A DNA stretch of 64,000 nucleotides from Scenedesmus sp. ARA3 (taxonomy: Eukaryota > Chlorophyta > Chlorophyceae > Sphaeropleales > Scenedesmaceae), in assembly GCA_004335835.1 (NCBI GenBank), contig RWJK01001815.1, positions 1-64,000 on the forward strand, given 5' to 3'. How positions within the stretch are numbered: position 1 is the first letter of the stretch; each line of letters opens with the position of its first letter. Below the pieces are notes generated by a model. The model did no database searches. It was given only the letters and a program-made list of their open reading frames with translations, and was not told the DNA's origin. The translations under genes were made by a program, and so were the position numbers. Positions 12,263 through 23,160 of the stretch are shown here, piece by piece.

Positions 12263-12804
12263 AAGGGGGTGTTGACTCCCCTTAACTCCTGTCACACCCC
12301 TTGAGGCGGAGGGGTGAATGGTGGAAGTTAGTGACCCTGTTTACACAGCTGTGTTGTACGTGGTCTGAAAGGGCCAAAGCAACATAGTGACATTTTAGCT
12401 TTTTTTTCTGCTACCTCCCAACTTCCACGAATCTAGGCTGTCCCACTTGATTTTAACTGCTAACTTCCCATCGAGAGCCTCTTCTCTGGGAGTCAAGGGA
12501 AGTTAGGGCAGCAGCTAACTCTCCTGATTCCCAGGCTGTCACTCATGCCTCCCTGCACGTGCCTTGCCACTAAATCCCACTAGCCCCCAATTTCCCCAGT
12601 TTTCGCTTTGCACACTGATATCTAACCCCCAACTTCCACTGTTTCACCTCCCTTTTTGTTTTGAAAAATAATGAGTTTTTAGTGGATGTTACCATACACG
12701 CAGCGTTGTGACGCTTCTTAATATATTTCTGCTATTTCAACAGTACTGACTTACACCATGTATCCTTCTGCCCCAACGGGTGTGACGGGAGTCAACACCC
12801 CCTT
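12263..12804. mobile_element. 542-bp MITE with 8-bp target duplication (hAT-like)
   Basis: The two ends are perfect 18-bp terminal inverted repeats (AAGGGGGTGTTGACTCCC and its complement), continuing imperfectly with a GTCACACCC block. The element is bracketed by the exact direct repeat ATTCTAGG at 12255-12262 and 12805-12812. An 8-bp target duplication is typical of hAT elements. There is no transposase frame inside, so it is non-autonomous. Confidence 0.88.
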
Positions 12805-12831
12805 ATTCTAGGCTGTGGCAGCTCACACATC

Positions 12832-13433
12832 ATGGGCCGCGCCGACCCCGCAGCAGTTGGTGTGCACTTGTTGCATTCGCTGATTGGCTAGCTTGCGCTG
12901 CGAGGATCCCCGGCGTGATGGCTGTCTCTCTGGACATGCAATGCAATTTCTGAGCTTGGCAGCAGCAGCAACAGCAGAATCTTTGATAAGCAGCAGCAGC
13001 AGCACATGGACCAGCCACAGTCGCAACAGCAGCCGCAGTTGCAGCAGCAGCAGCAGCGGCAGCAGCAACAGCAGCAGCAGCGGCAGCAGCAGCAGCAATC
13101 CCAGGGCCCCGAGCGTATTGGGCTCATGGTGCTGGACCTGCCGGCACAAGCTGCACCTTTACCTGTCAGATTCGAGCGAAAGAAGATGCTCAACGGCGGC
13201 AGTTGGCGAGGCAGCAAGCTCAGCTAATAGCGCAGCTAGACAACGTTGAGGTGCATTCGGATGACGACACGCCCTCAACGAGTGATGAGGAGTATGAGGT
13301 GTATGGCAGAGCAGGGAAGTACGAGGCCGCAACAGCCTGGCTAGAAGATGAGGGAGTGTTTGACAGTTCAGATGACATTGATGTCATCCCTGACAGTGAC
13401 AGCGAATATGAAGAGCTAGTCGAAGTTGTGTGA
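12832..13433 (+). CDS. Candidate small gene: Gln-rich region followed by an acidic C-terminus
   Basis: I do not recognise it. An ATG at 12832 opens MGRADPAAVGVHLLHSL before a stop. A Gln-rich open frame runs from 13006 to about 13150. A different frame from about 13177, possibly after an acceptor TTTACCTGTCAG, reads RAKEDAQRRQLARQQAQLIA and then a strongly acidic tail (SDDDTPSTSDEEYEVYG ... DSDSEYEELVEVV, stop at 13433). The acidic tail has good coding character. Frame changes mean it is either spliced or a remnant, perhaps linked to the transposon debris on both sides. Confidence 0.3.
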
Positions 13434-13439
13434 GGGTGA

Positions 13440-13945
13440 CAACAGCAACTGGTGTGAAACGATGCTCTGGGTGGTGTTGTGCTTTGACACTCGCCACGTT
13501 GTATACTGCTATATGCATGTACTGTTCAAGCTAGTGAGGGTTTTTGGCGTTGGCTGGTATTTCTCTCTCGCGACGCTGCCATGATCAGATGGTTTTGTTG
13601 GAGCCGTTGCCTGAGCTAGTGCGGTTTTCTTGGTGTTGGTACGGCTTCTCCCTGTCCAAGACAATACATTGACTATAGACTCCTTTAATGGGGCGGCTGG
13701 CACTGAGTGTTGGTCGGGTGTGTGCAACATGCAATTGAGCTGTAGCACACCAAGAGGGTGTGGGGGTTCAACTCCTCTGCTTATTTTTTGGTCCGGGCGC
13801 TGGGCACCTCCTGTATAGAGGTGTTAGACGTTTCTTGCTGGTGGAGGCTTTGCCTTTGTGTCCCCTGCAGTCGGGTTCGCCTGGCTGCTGCGTGTGACTA
13901 GCCAGTAGGATTTCGTCCCCCCTGTTAACAAAATAAAATAAGATA
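13440..13945 (+). mobile_element. Probable LINE (L1-type) 3' end
   Basis: A G/T-rich, non-coding stretch with an internal imperfect duplication (GCTAGTG..GTTTTT..GTTGG at about 13530 and 13613) ends in a block of the kind seen at algal LINE 3' ends (TGCGTGTGACTAGCCAGTAG, TTCGTCCCCCCTGTTAACA) and an A/T-rich tail AAAATAAAATAAGATAAG at 13928-13945. No reverse transcriptase remains, so the copy is 5'-truncated. The family assignment rests on the look of the 3' end. Confidence 0.45.
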
Positions 13946-15598
13946 AGTTGTCAACAAATGGTTCCCATGGGCTGGCCAGTGCGTTACTGCAGCGCAAGCA
14001 ATTTCATAGTCTTGCCAGCAGCAACAACTGTGCCCTTGCCGGTGGTTTAGCAGTGGTAAGATTGCATCCACACCTGCGTCACGAGACAAGTTTAACAACG
14101 AATTTATTCCAAGTAGAATGACGAATGCATACGGATCTGGGATTTGAATGCACTGCTGGCAGCAGTTGCTGCCACTGTTACTATGCATTACCATCGGCCT
14201 GTAGCCCAGCATGACCAGCAGTTCAGCCAGAGATTGGCATCACCAACAGCAGTAGCAGCTTGGCGTGAGGTTCGGTGACCTTGGTAGGCTTGCTGGCGCA
14301 TTAAAGCACCTGGCGCAACTACTTGTCAAGCATTGGTGATATCATCAGGTGGACTGCCCCAAGAGTGTGTGCGCTTGTTGCTTTTTTGTGAGAGGAGAGT
14401 TGCAAGTGGCTCCTGGCACCATCTTAGATGCATGCTGACTCTCCTAATAGCCACTCACTCTCCTTGCTAGCCCACCAGCCAGCAGCAACAGCAACAACAG
14501 CAGCAGTTGCAACCGTAACAACAACGACAGCGGCAACAACAGCGGCAGCGGCAACAACTTCAACTGCTGAGGCGAGCACAGCTGTGGCTGCGGTTATGTT
14601 TAGTAACACAAAGCTTGGGTTAGCAGTGTACATTGTGCATGGTTGCTGAGCCATGCTCTGATGGTCAGCTGGATGTAGCACCAATTCACATGGGGGAGGC
14701 AAATCCGAACGACGCGCTTATCCTGGTGGAGGGCGCATGAATCAGCCACCTAACACTTGAATTGCATTTATCCGCAGACTATGGTGACTACCGGAAGAGT
14801 CGAAGAATACTATCGTCCAGCTGGTTTGGCTGGTGTTGTTGTTGGCATGCAACCACGGCGTGTGTGCCGCAATTATCCCCCACTACTGCCACTTCAAGGG
14901 CTGTTGTTGTGGGTGGCATTCAGAGAGTAGGCGCTTATAAGCGCCAACTTGCAGCACACTAAATGCTCACTGCAAGATGCGTAACATTGTGATTCAGCCT
15001 CTCGTTGGCTCCTGATTGGGGTCCAACTCCTTGGTTGAGCGCTGCGCGTTGTCTTCATTTTAAAAAAAGTGCAGTATAGGTCAACAACATCTATAGCTAT
15101 GTTCTGCCATGACAGCCGAATTTGTTTTGGTTGAACTCTGCATGCTGTTTCGTCTAGTGTTACCAACAGCTGGCCATGGTGCGAGTTGCAGTAGCAGAGC
15201 CTACAGAGCTGGATACCGTTAACAGTATTACGATGCAGCAACGTCGCTGCATCGTAATCCAGTTCACGCAGCCGTACCTGTTTCGTCATCCACTAGCTTG
15301 CCTTTGAGTCTCCTTGATTAGATTCACTTATGCCACGCGCGTGGCAGCACGCGCGCGGCCCGGCCAGTGGCACTTGCAACACCACACAAGCCGTGTTGTA
15401 CACCTGCTGCGCTCCTCCTGGTGCGTTATTGATGTATGTATGTATGTATTGATGTATTACTCCGTGTTAACTTTACGTTACATAAGCTGGGCGTCAACGT
15501 AACGTAGCGTAATGTAACCTAGAGCCATGTAGATTTTGCAGCTACACTGGCAGCACCGTTGCACCAATAAAAAAACATGTGTGGTGCAACAAGTGCCG
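13946..15598. other. Gene-poor interval
   Basis: No gene I can support. It holds CAA/CAG-rich low-complexity DNA (14480-14580), a perfect hairpin at 15227-15258, a GT-rich ATGT tetranucleotide run (15433-15450) and AACGT/ACGTAA-rich short repeats near 15470-15520. Confidence 0.5.
15227..15258. repeat. Perfect 13-bp inverted repeat with 6-nt loop
   Basis: ATTACGATGCAGC at 15227-15239 is exactly complementary to GCTGCATCGTAAT at 15246-15258. It lies in the gene-poor interval; no flanking target duplication was evident. Confidence 0.9.
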
Positions 15599-15599
15599 C

Positions 15600-15761
15600 T
15601 ATCCAAACCTGAAACAGACTCCGTTTTCCAAGATCATAGATAAGTTGGGGCCAACCCTTGAGGTCATCAACAACCAAACAACAACATAAAGGCAACTCAG
15701 CTCTGGGTCGACCCGCCAGCTGGTGGGTGCAGTGGGCATGATGCCAAGGGCTGGGGGGTCA

Positions 15762-15795
<34 letters not shown>

Positions 15796-15868
15796 ACGCC
15801 ACAACCATGGACAGCAGCAACAATGCTCCCGCACACAGCACAAAAAGGTCGAACTCTCTGGTTCGCAT
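15600..15868 (-). pseudogene. Signal-peptide exon of the LRR family, copy C (truncated)
   Basis: The open frame from ATG 15868 has an LRR-gene-like signal peptide (FVLCAGALLLLSMVVASA), poly-Ala and PALGIMPTAPTSW, parallel to the equivalent part of copy B (PALGINPTAPT) and to gene copy A. It then diverges; no Cys-rich exon follows downstream, so this is an orphan first exon. Confidence 0.65.
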
Positions 15869-16320
15869 CTTTCAGGAGAGCTGTGATCCGCCAAATCGGC
15901 AGGGGGGTGTCAAACTTTCCGGGTTGGTCCTCTCCGACACTATGTTTTGCCAAACAGCGATGCCCTGCAGCTCATCAGCTGCTGCTCACTATTTTGGCTT
16001 CTAATACTGCAGATTTAGGTTGCAATATTAGGTGCAAGGTCGATAGACTGTTCTGGATACTCGCTTCAAAATCAAGGGCAGTTCACGCAGACCTGGACAT
16101 GAAGACGCTGCTGGTTAAACGCTGAAAGTGCAGGTAGCGATCAAGATTAAGAAAAGTTCCATGTGGTCAACTCGGACGTTGGCGCTGCAATACAAGCGCC
16201 ATTCTGGTGCGGGGCGTAACAGCAGTAATTACTGCTGGTTATAACCATGGTGGGACGTAATCCCTGGGCGTAATCAAGCTGCGTCAGCATCTGTCGACGC
16301 CAGCAACATCACTTGCCTTC
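15869..16320 (-). promoter_or_regulatory. Promoter copy C of the LRR family
   Basis: Contains the same order of blocks as the LRR gene upstream region, including CTCGGACG, GGCGTAA repeats and a degraded form of the GACGTC/CACGTG block at 16296-16315 (GACGCCAGCAACATCACTTG). It ends at the junction with the inverted LRR body at about 16320. Confidence 0.5.
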
Positions 16321-16322
16321 AG

Positions 16323-18112
16323 GTGTATGCGAAAGCCTGGAGAGGAGTGGCATGCATCGACCCCAACAACGTTGTTAACAGCAATCGTGGAATTGGCATC
16401 CACATTGCGTTTGCCAAACCACCCAAGGGCAGATTGCCGAGTGCATGGGGTGCCCTCAGCCATCATGTGGTGTATCTCAGTGTGTCATTTGACTACGACG
16501 AGGGACATTCGGGTGTTTATAGCAACAGGTCATGTCAACTTGTCAGTCCATATGTTCCAGAGACGTGGTCCAACCTCACCAAATTGCGCGAGGTGGGGTT
16601 GAAAAACCTTGGACTGCAAGGTCCGGTTCCGCTCAACGTGTTTGCTGATTTGCCTCACCTGCAGAATCTTGACTTCCGTCACAACCAATTCACAACTCTG
16701 CCCGCTCCCAAAGCCGGACAGTTCAACATACTGCGCTACCTGAGTGTGTCCCACAACACATTGCAGGGACAATTACCTCAGCTTCAAGGCGGGACATTCG
16801 CTCACTTGCTAGGTCTTGACCTCACTCACAACTTGCTTAGAGGCAGCGTGCCAGCCTCATATGGCGTCACTCTCAGGAATTTTTGGAGTCTTTCCTTGCA
16901 ATTAACATGCTTGACACGATAGTCATACAGCTGGGAAGCTGTCCACGTCTCAGGGCTTTGGACATGGCCTACAATCAGCTTGCGGGCAAAATGCCAAACG
17001 TCTTGCCATTGAAGCGGCTGATTAAAGTGGACTTGAGCCACAACTCTCTGACGGCGCTCCCTGATGTATGGTGGCACAACATGCCCACCGACAAACCGTT
17101 CTTCCACCAGTTCAACTACTTGGAGGTTTCCGCACATCACAACAAAATATCGGGCTCGCTGCCACCCCTGGTGTCAACGGCTGGTGCCAACGGGACCTTC
17201 AAGCTTGGCGCTGATCTCTCCTCAATGAAATCAGTGGCAGCATCAGCGCTAGTGTGAGGGAGCCGGGCACGACTCGTCTTGGTTATCTCATAGCGTCCCA
17301 CAACAAACTCAGCGGCAGCCTGCCCCTCAATCTCATGCACTGGTTTAGCGGCGTGGTTGACCTGAGCTACAACATGTTGACGGGTGCATGTTGCCCCGAG
17401 AAGTGGCATCGTTGGGAGTCCTTGCAGGGGTTGTACCTTGAGCACAACAAGTTGCATGGCCCGCTTCCAACCATTTACAGCAAATGGGACACATTGGTTG
17501 TGTTTGACCTCGCCTCCAACCCTCTCAACGCCACGATCCCGCCAACCTTTTTGGGCACGTACCCCCTCAAAGATATCGAACTGTTTGGGCATGTGACAGA
17601 CGCTGTTCGCCCCAAACGTCGGTTGTACATCAACAACTGCTCCCTTCATGGGACAGTACCCCAGGCCTGGTTAAGTCAGCTGGCCAGGGAAGGGCTTGCG
17701 CTTGCCATACACAGCAATCCTGACTTGGAGGGGTGCCTGCCACCAGCAACATACCCGGCCTGGCCAATTGATTGCAGCTCATTGACACGTATTCAGTGCA
17801 ATCAACTTTCATTAGTCAGCAGCAACGCATCATGTTACCCATGCTTCACTAGAGAGGACCTTATAAGGTCTACTAATTAGTGCTCTCCCGTTTCCCCGAA
17901 CCATCAGCTTTCAGACGTACGTCATCAGGTCACGTTTTGAGTGCGCCCAAGCTGATAACCATGATATCTTTTACGTACCATGGCAGGGCCTGCAGAGTTG
18001 TGAGGTGTGGTTCGCCTGGCCAAACAGCACTGCCTTGTATGGGGAGGCATGCTCTGGGGGTTGGTGTGCAGCACTTGCCGGCACACGCGTGACGGGTGTG
18101 TGTCAGCCTTGA
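16323..18112 (+). pseudogene. Inverted LRR body, frameshifted paralogue of the 7095-11374 gene
   Basis: Aligns with exon 4 of the LRR gene from its WRGVDC region (here WRGVAC) to the shared end TRVTGVCQP, stop at 18112. Strong shared stretches are GRLPSAWGAL, LTALPDVWWHNMP, GYLIASHNKLSGSLP and PPTFLGTYP. The frame is broken at least three times: near 16890-16910 (before NMLDTIV), at about 17220-17230 (one base lost in the DLSFNE equivalent), and near 17875-17915, after which FECAQADN...ACSGGWCAALAGTRV resumes. The signal peptide, Cys-rich modules and first about 60 codons of exon 4 are absent. It lies opposite to the promoter copies on both sides, so an inversion or inverted insertion is needed. 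Confidence 0.88.
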
Positions 18113-18181
18113 TCAAGGCGCGTACGTGCGGGACGAGCCACATTCTAGAACTGCTAGACGTCTAGGTGGCCACCAATTGGT

Positions 18182-18315
18182 GGCTCAGGCCTGACAGCAT
18201 CCCAGCACGCATATCTTTGCGCGCTGTGTTGCTGCTGTAGGTGGGGGAGAAGTGATGTGGCCACCGTGGTGGCCTGGTGGGTGCAGTGGGGTTGATGCCA
18301 AGGGCTGGGGATTCA

Positions 18316-18408
<93 letters not shown>

Positions 18409-18482
18409 ACAGCTGCAACTGTCGACAGCAGCATGAAGACTGCTGCACGCGCCACAAACCGGTACCAAACGCCGCCCCTCAT
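18182..18482 (-). pseudogene. Signal-peptide exon of the LRR family, copy B (truncated)
   Basis: From ATG 18482 (MRGGVWYRFVARAAVFMLLS) the frame gives a signal peptide, about 30 consecutive Ala codons from a (CTG)30 tract, then PALGINPTAPT and the block YSSNTARKDMRAG, matching YSSSIAHKDARAG of the live gene. It stops at the junction with the inverted LRR body, before any donor. Confidence 0.7.
18316..18408. repeat. (CTG)about30 tract
   Basis: About 92 bp of uninterrupted CTG on the plus strand, coding poly-Ala in the truncated first exon copy B. Equivalent tracts in copies A and C are much shorter, so this one has expanded or the others contracted. Confidence 0.95.
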
Positions 18483-18515
18483 CTTCAAATTTACTCGAAT
18501 CAGCCAAAAGGGCAA

Positions 18516-18920
18516 AGAGGTGTTTAAGGTGACTCTAGCTCGTCCGGCAGGTCCTCTCCGAGACGTTTACACCAAAGAGAGGCATCCTGCGGTTCAGGAG
18601 CTCCCGAATGTTGATGATAGATTAAACAAGTATGCCTAAATTAAACAGGCGGAAGCTGCTGCAAGCTTGCCTGGAGTTCTGGCCACCGGGCTCAAATCCA
18701 AGGGCAATTCACGCACAGTGGGACATGGAGATGCTGCAACTCATGCATCAAAAGGAAAAACAGGGTCTTATGAGTAATACAAAGTGAGTTTGGTGCGCTC
18801 GGACGTTCGGGTCGCGCATCTAGCGCCATTGCTTTGGAGGGCGTATCTGACAGGTCGTAATCTTGGGGCGTAATCCCGCGGCGTGATCTTGTTGACGTCA
18901 GCAGCAGCACGTGAATTGCA
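18516..18920 (-). promoter_or_regulatory. Promoter copy B of the LRR family
   Basis: Carries the CTCGGACG and GGCGTAAT blocks and an exact copy of GACGTCAGCAGCAGCACGTG at 18894-18913, here as TGACGTCA, about 412 bp before the copy B ATG. It borders the pseudouridine synthase 3' end, the ancestral neighbour order. Confidence 0.55.
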
Positions 18921-19237
18921 GAAGAAACGGCTGCCAAGCCTCCAATTCAACACACCAAATGTACCAGTGACAGGTGCTGCATCAAAACTGTTGGCTGGCC
19001 ATGTACAACAGCAGCAGCTGACCATTTGCACTGCGCAAAGCATGCTGAGCAGTAGTATGGCCAGGAGCGGCAGCAGCAGTGCAATAAGGCTTATTTAGGA
19101 ACTGCTGCTGCTCAAAAGCCGCCTCCATATAACCTGCAACAGAGCACACTCTAGCTGGCCATGCTGTCTTGCTGCTGCCTCTACTACTGCTGCTGCTGCT
19201 GCTGCTGCAGCCGTTGCTGCTCAAATTGATTTCCGAG

Positions 19238-22091
19238 TCACTTGTCCTCAGGCAGCTCCAGGCCCAGCAGCTGCAGTGCTTCCACAAAGTCGCCATGCAG
19301 CGGAGCCACGTAGCGCATGCCCGCGCCAGTCAGCGGATGCGCCAGCTGCGCATCACAACACAGCAGCAGCAGCAGCGGCAGCGGCAGCGGCAGCAGCCCA
19401 CAGAGTCTGATCCATGCCGTGTCCCGTGTTTCCGAGCATCGACTGCTTCGCATGCACATATGCCACAATAGCTGGCCGCACCAGCTAGCGCCTACGGCCG
19501 CTCCCATCATGCAGTAGTAGTACATGTCATACTATGACAGCACAGCGCATGCAGAAGCTTGACAAGCTGCATGCCACTTATGCGCCTGAAAGCACACAAA
19601 CACCAGACACTGACCGCCCAACCCACCTGTAGTGCGCGCGTGCAGCGCCTGCCAGCGAATCCACGGCCCGGGTGACACTGTAGATCTCGTCACCCAGCAG
19701 CGGGTGACCCAGGTGCGCCACACAGCGACAACATGCCACACCCTTCGGACCACCAGCAGCTCACACACCTCACCGCAGCGCATGCAGTAACTGGACAAGC
19801 CGCACCCAACTGCTGCACCCAAAAGCACAGAAACATCTCAAATAAACCGCCCAACCAACCTGCAGTGCGCGCGCGTGCAGCGCCTGCCGGCCAATCCACG
19901 GCCCGGTCACCCCGTAGATCTCGTCACCCAGCAGCGGGTGACCCAGGTGCGCCAAACAGCGACAACATGCCACACTCTTCGGACAACCAGCAGCTCACAC
20001 ACCTCATTGCAGCGCATGCAGCAACTGGAGAAGCCGCATCCAACTGCTGCACCCAAAATCACCAAAACACCACAAACAAGCCGCCCAACCAACCTGCAGT
20101 GCGCGCGCGTGCAGCGCCTGCCGGCCGATCCACGGCCCAGTGACGCCATAGATCTCGTCAGCCAGCAGCGGGTGACCCAGGTGCGCCAAACAGCGACAAC
20201 ACGCCACACCCTTCGGACCACCAGCAGCTCACACACCTCACCACAACGCATGCAGCAACTGGAGAAGCCGCACCCAACTGCTGCACCCAAACACAAAAAC
20301 CACCCAACTAACCTGCAGTGCGCGCGCGTGCAGCGCCTGCCGGCCAATCCACGGCCCGGTGACACCGTAGATCTCGTCACCCAGCAGCGGGTGACCCAGG
20401 TGCCAAACAGCGACAGCACGCAACACCCTCCATCCCAATGGCAGCTCAACCATTTCACCATACATCTGATCGAGCGAACACGACACACAGCTGGCCAAGG
20501 TATATCCAATCGCGGCATTCAAAGGCGCAGAACACCAAAACAGAGCTCAACGCATACCTGCAACGCGCGCGCGTGCAGCGCCTGCCGGCCGATCCACGGC
20601 CCTGTGACACCGTAGATCTCGTCACCCAGCAGCGGATGACCCAGGTGCGCCAGGTGTAACCGGATCTGGTGTGTGCGGCCGGACTTGGGGAAGCAGCGCA
20701 CCAGCGCAACACCCTGCAAGGACTCGCGGCTTGGGGAGCCTGGGGTGCCACCGCGCTCGTGGAAGAGCTCTCCGGCTGTTGAGCTGGCTTGCAGGTTGAA
20801 GCTAGGGTTGGCTGAGATGACCTGCAGGTAAGGAGGGAAAGGAGGGAAAACGAGGCAGCCAGCAGGTGACGACGTAAGGTGAAGATGCAGCAACGATGAA
20901 GCAGGAAGAGGTGGTGAGTGGGGTGGGCAGCCTGGGGTACCACCACGCTCGTGGAAGAGCTCACAGCTTTTATCTGGCTTGCAGGTCAAAGCTAGGGTTG
21001 GCTGAGTTGACCTGCACAAGAAACGGAGGCAAAAAAGACGGCAGCCAGCAGGTAAGACGGCTGAGTTGAAGAGTGCAGAAGACGCGGAAGTAGGAAGTGG
21101 GTGTGAATAGGGTGGAAGCCCGGTGTGCCGCCTCGCCCGTGGAAGAGCTCACCAGCTGTTGAGCTGGCTTGCACGTTGAAGCTAGGGTTGGCTGAGATGA
21201 CCTGCCGGGAGAGAGAGGAACGAAGGAAGCAGCAAACAGGCAAGCAACCAGCATGAGCAGCAAGGGCAGGAATAGCGGATTTGCAGGCACGGGATGGGTA
21301 GCTTGGGGTGCCTGGCGAGCCACCACGCTCGTGGAAAAGCTCACCAGCTGTTGAGCTGGCTTGCAGGTCAGAGTGTGGATTGGCTGACAGGAGTCCTGTC
21401 ACAGGACCTGCAGGGAGAGAGAGGACCAAAGGAGGCAGCAAGCAGGCAAGCAGCAGACACGAGCTGATATTTATCAACAATGCGTAAGATAGGGCACGGA
21501 CAGCAGGTGGGAGGGCGTGGGAGGGCACGGGATCCTGCAGCGCTCATGGGAGAGCTCCCCGCTTGCGGCCCGAGCAGATGTGGCGCCACTGGCACGCCGG
21601 CGTGCCTGCCAGCTAGGCGGCATGTGCAACTGACATGTTACACATTCAACAGTTGCAAACCATCCAGCTCTCACCTCAAACTCAGTGAGGGCTGGCTTGC
21701 CTTCAGCAACAATGCGGCGTGCTGTGTCCACGCTGGGGTGGCGGTCAATAGCCGCATCTACCGTGAAGGCTTGCTGCTGCGGCACGCCCACAGTGATGGC
21801 TAGGTACTCCTTCTGCACACGCCGCTCCCTGCAGCAGCACAGAAAAACAGAGGACGGGCAATCGGGCATCAATGCTATGGCCATATTTGTATCAAAGCAA
21901 CAACGGCGATACTCCTTGGCCACCTAACACCTGCTCCACAACACAGCAGCACAGCACAGCACAGCACAGCACAGCACACCACAGCACAGCACAGCATAGC
22001 AAAGGAATGTGGCCAGTCAGATAAACAATTGTTGGCGTTTCCTCCTTGCTGATACACCACTGCCTACAGTAGCACAGTACATTGCTGCTGC

Positions 22092-22126
<35 letters not shown>

Positions 22127-22886
22127 CCAGGCACCCGGAGCAGTTGTACACGCAACAGCAGTGGTATTTCTGTTACTTCTACAAAAGCCTCCACCGGCTA
22201 CCAGGGCCCCACATGAATGCAGCTGCCACGCCAGGCACCACTATTGTTTTTGTGCGTTACTGTCCTACTCAGCTACCTCATTCGCCGACTGGCCTGAGGC
22301 CCCCACCTGAATGCAGCCGCCACGCCAGGCACCACATCTGCCACGCAAAAGCAGCTACAAAAGGCTCCACTGGATACCAGAACCCCACCTGAATGCAGCT
22401 TCCACACTAGGCACCACAATTTTCTGTGTGCGTTACTGTCCTACTCAGCTACCTCATTCGCCGACCGGCCTGAGGCCCCCACCTGAATGCAGCTGCCACA
22501 CCAGGCACCACATCCCTCCGCTTCGCAAACAGCAGCAGCCCGCTTGTGTTGTAGTCTAAGCGGTGCAGCACATATGGCTTGGCGTTGGCCTGGTGCCTTG
22601 GCTGCCGCTGCTGCTGCTGCTGCTGCATTGAGGCATCTGCGCTGCTAGCCCCTGCTGCTGCTGCTGCTGCTGCAGCCTGGGCGGCTGCAGTTGCTCCTGT
22701 AAGATGTCCTAGTAACAGGTTGACCATGCTGCCACTCTGCCACCTGCACAGCAGCAGCACCACACATTGCAAATAGTGCCAAAGATGCAGACGGATGGTC
22801 AGGGAAAAAAGCTATGGATGACTATACCACAGCACAGAAGATACGTTGCCAAGCAGCACACATGCCACATGCACATGTGATTGTCG

Positions 22887-22929
<43 letters not shown>

Positions 22930-23125
22930 GCTTCTGACCCACAAACATGCCAGCTACCATCCACCAACCCAAACCACGACAACATCACAGCCGAACCAGC
23001 CACCTTTACAACATGTCAGCTCACTCACCGGTGGATTGGCGCTGTGTGGAAGCCCACAGGCTTGTTAACTGCAATGAAGTCAGCATCCTCAACACAAGGC
23101 CCTGGAGTGTCCTGCATGCAACCTT

Positions 23126-23160
<35 letters not shown>

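Noticed and set aside
12884..13249. Ser-rich 121-codon frame in the Gln-rich region
   Set aside because: It is the frame-shifted shadow of the CAG-rich stretch; the acidic frame to 13433 has better coding character.
16323..17880. Intact second LRR gene on the plus strand
   Set aside because: At least three frame breaks, no signal peptide and no Cys-rich exons upstream; the splice sites needed to repair the frame are absent at the break points.
18162..18527. Poly-Cys, poly-Ser and poly-Ala open frames over the CTG tract
   Set aside because: Long CTG tracts stay open in several frames. Only the minus-strand Ala frame has a signal peptide and homology to the LRR gene; it is truncated.
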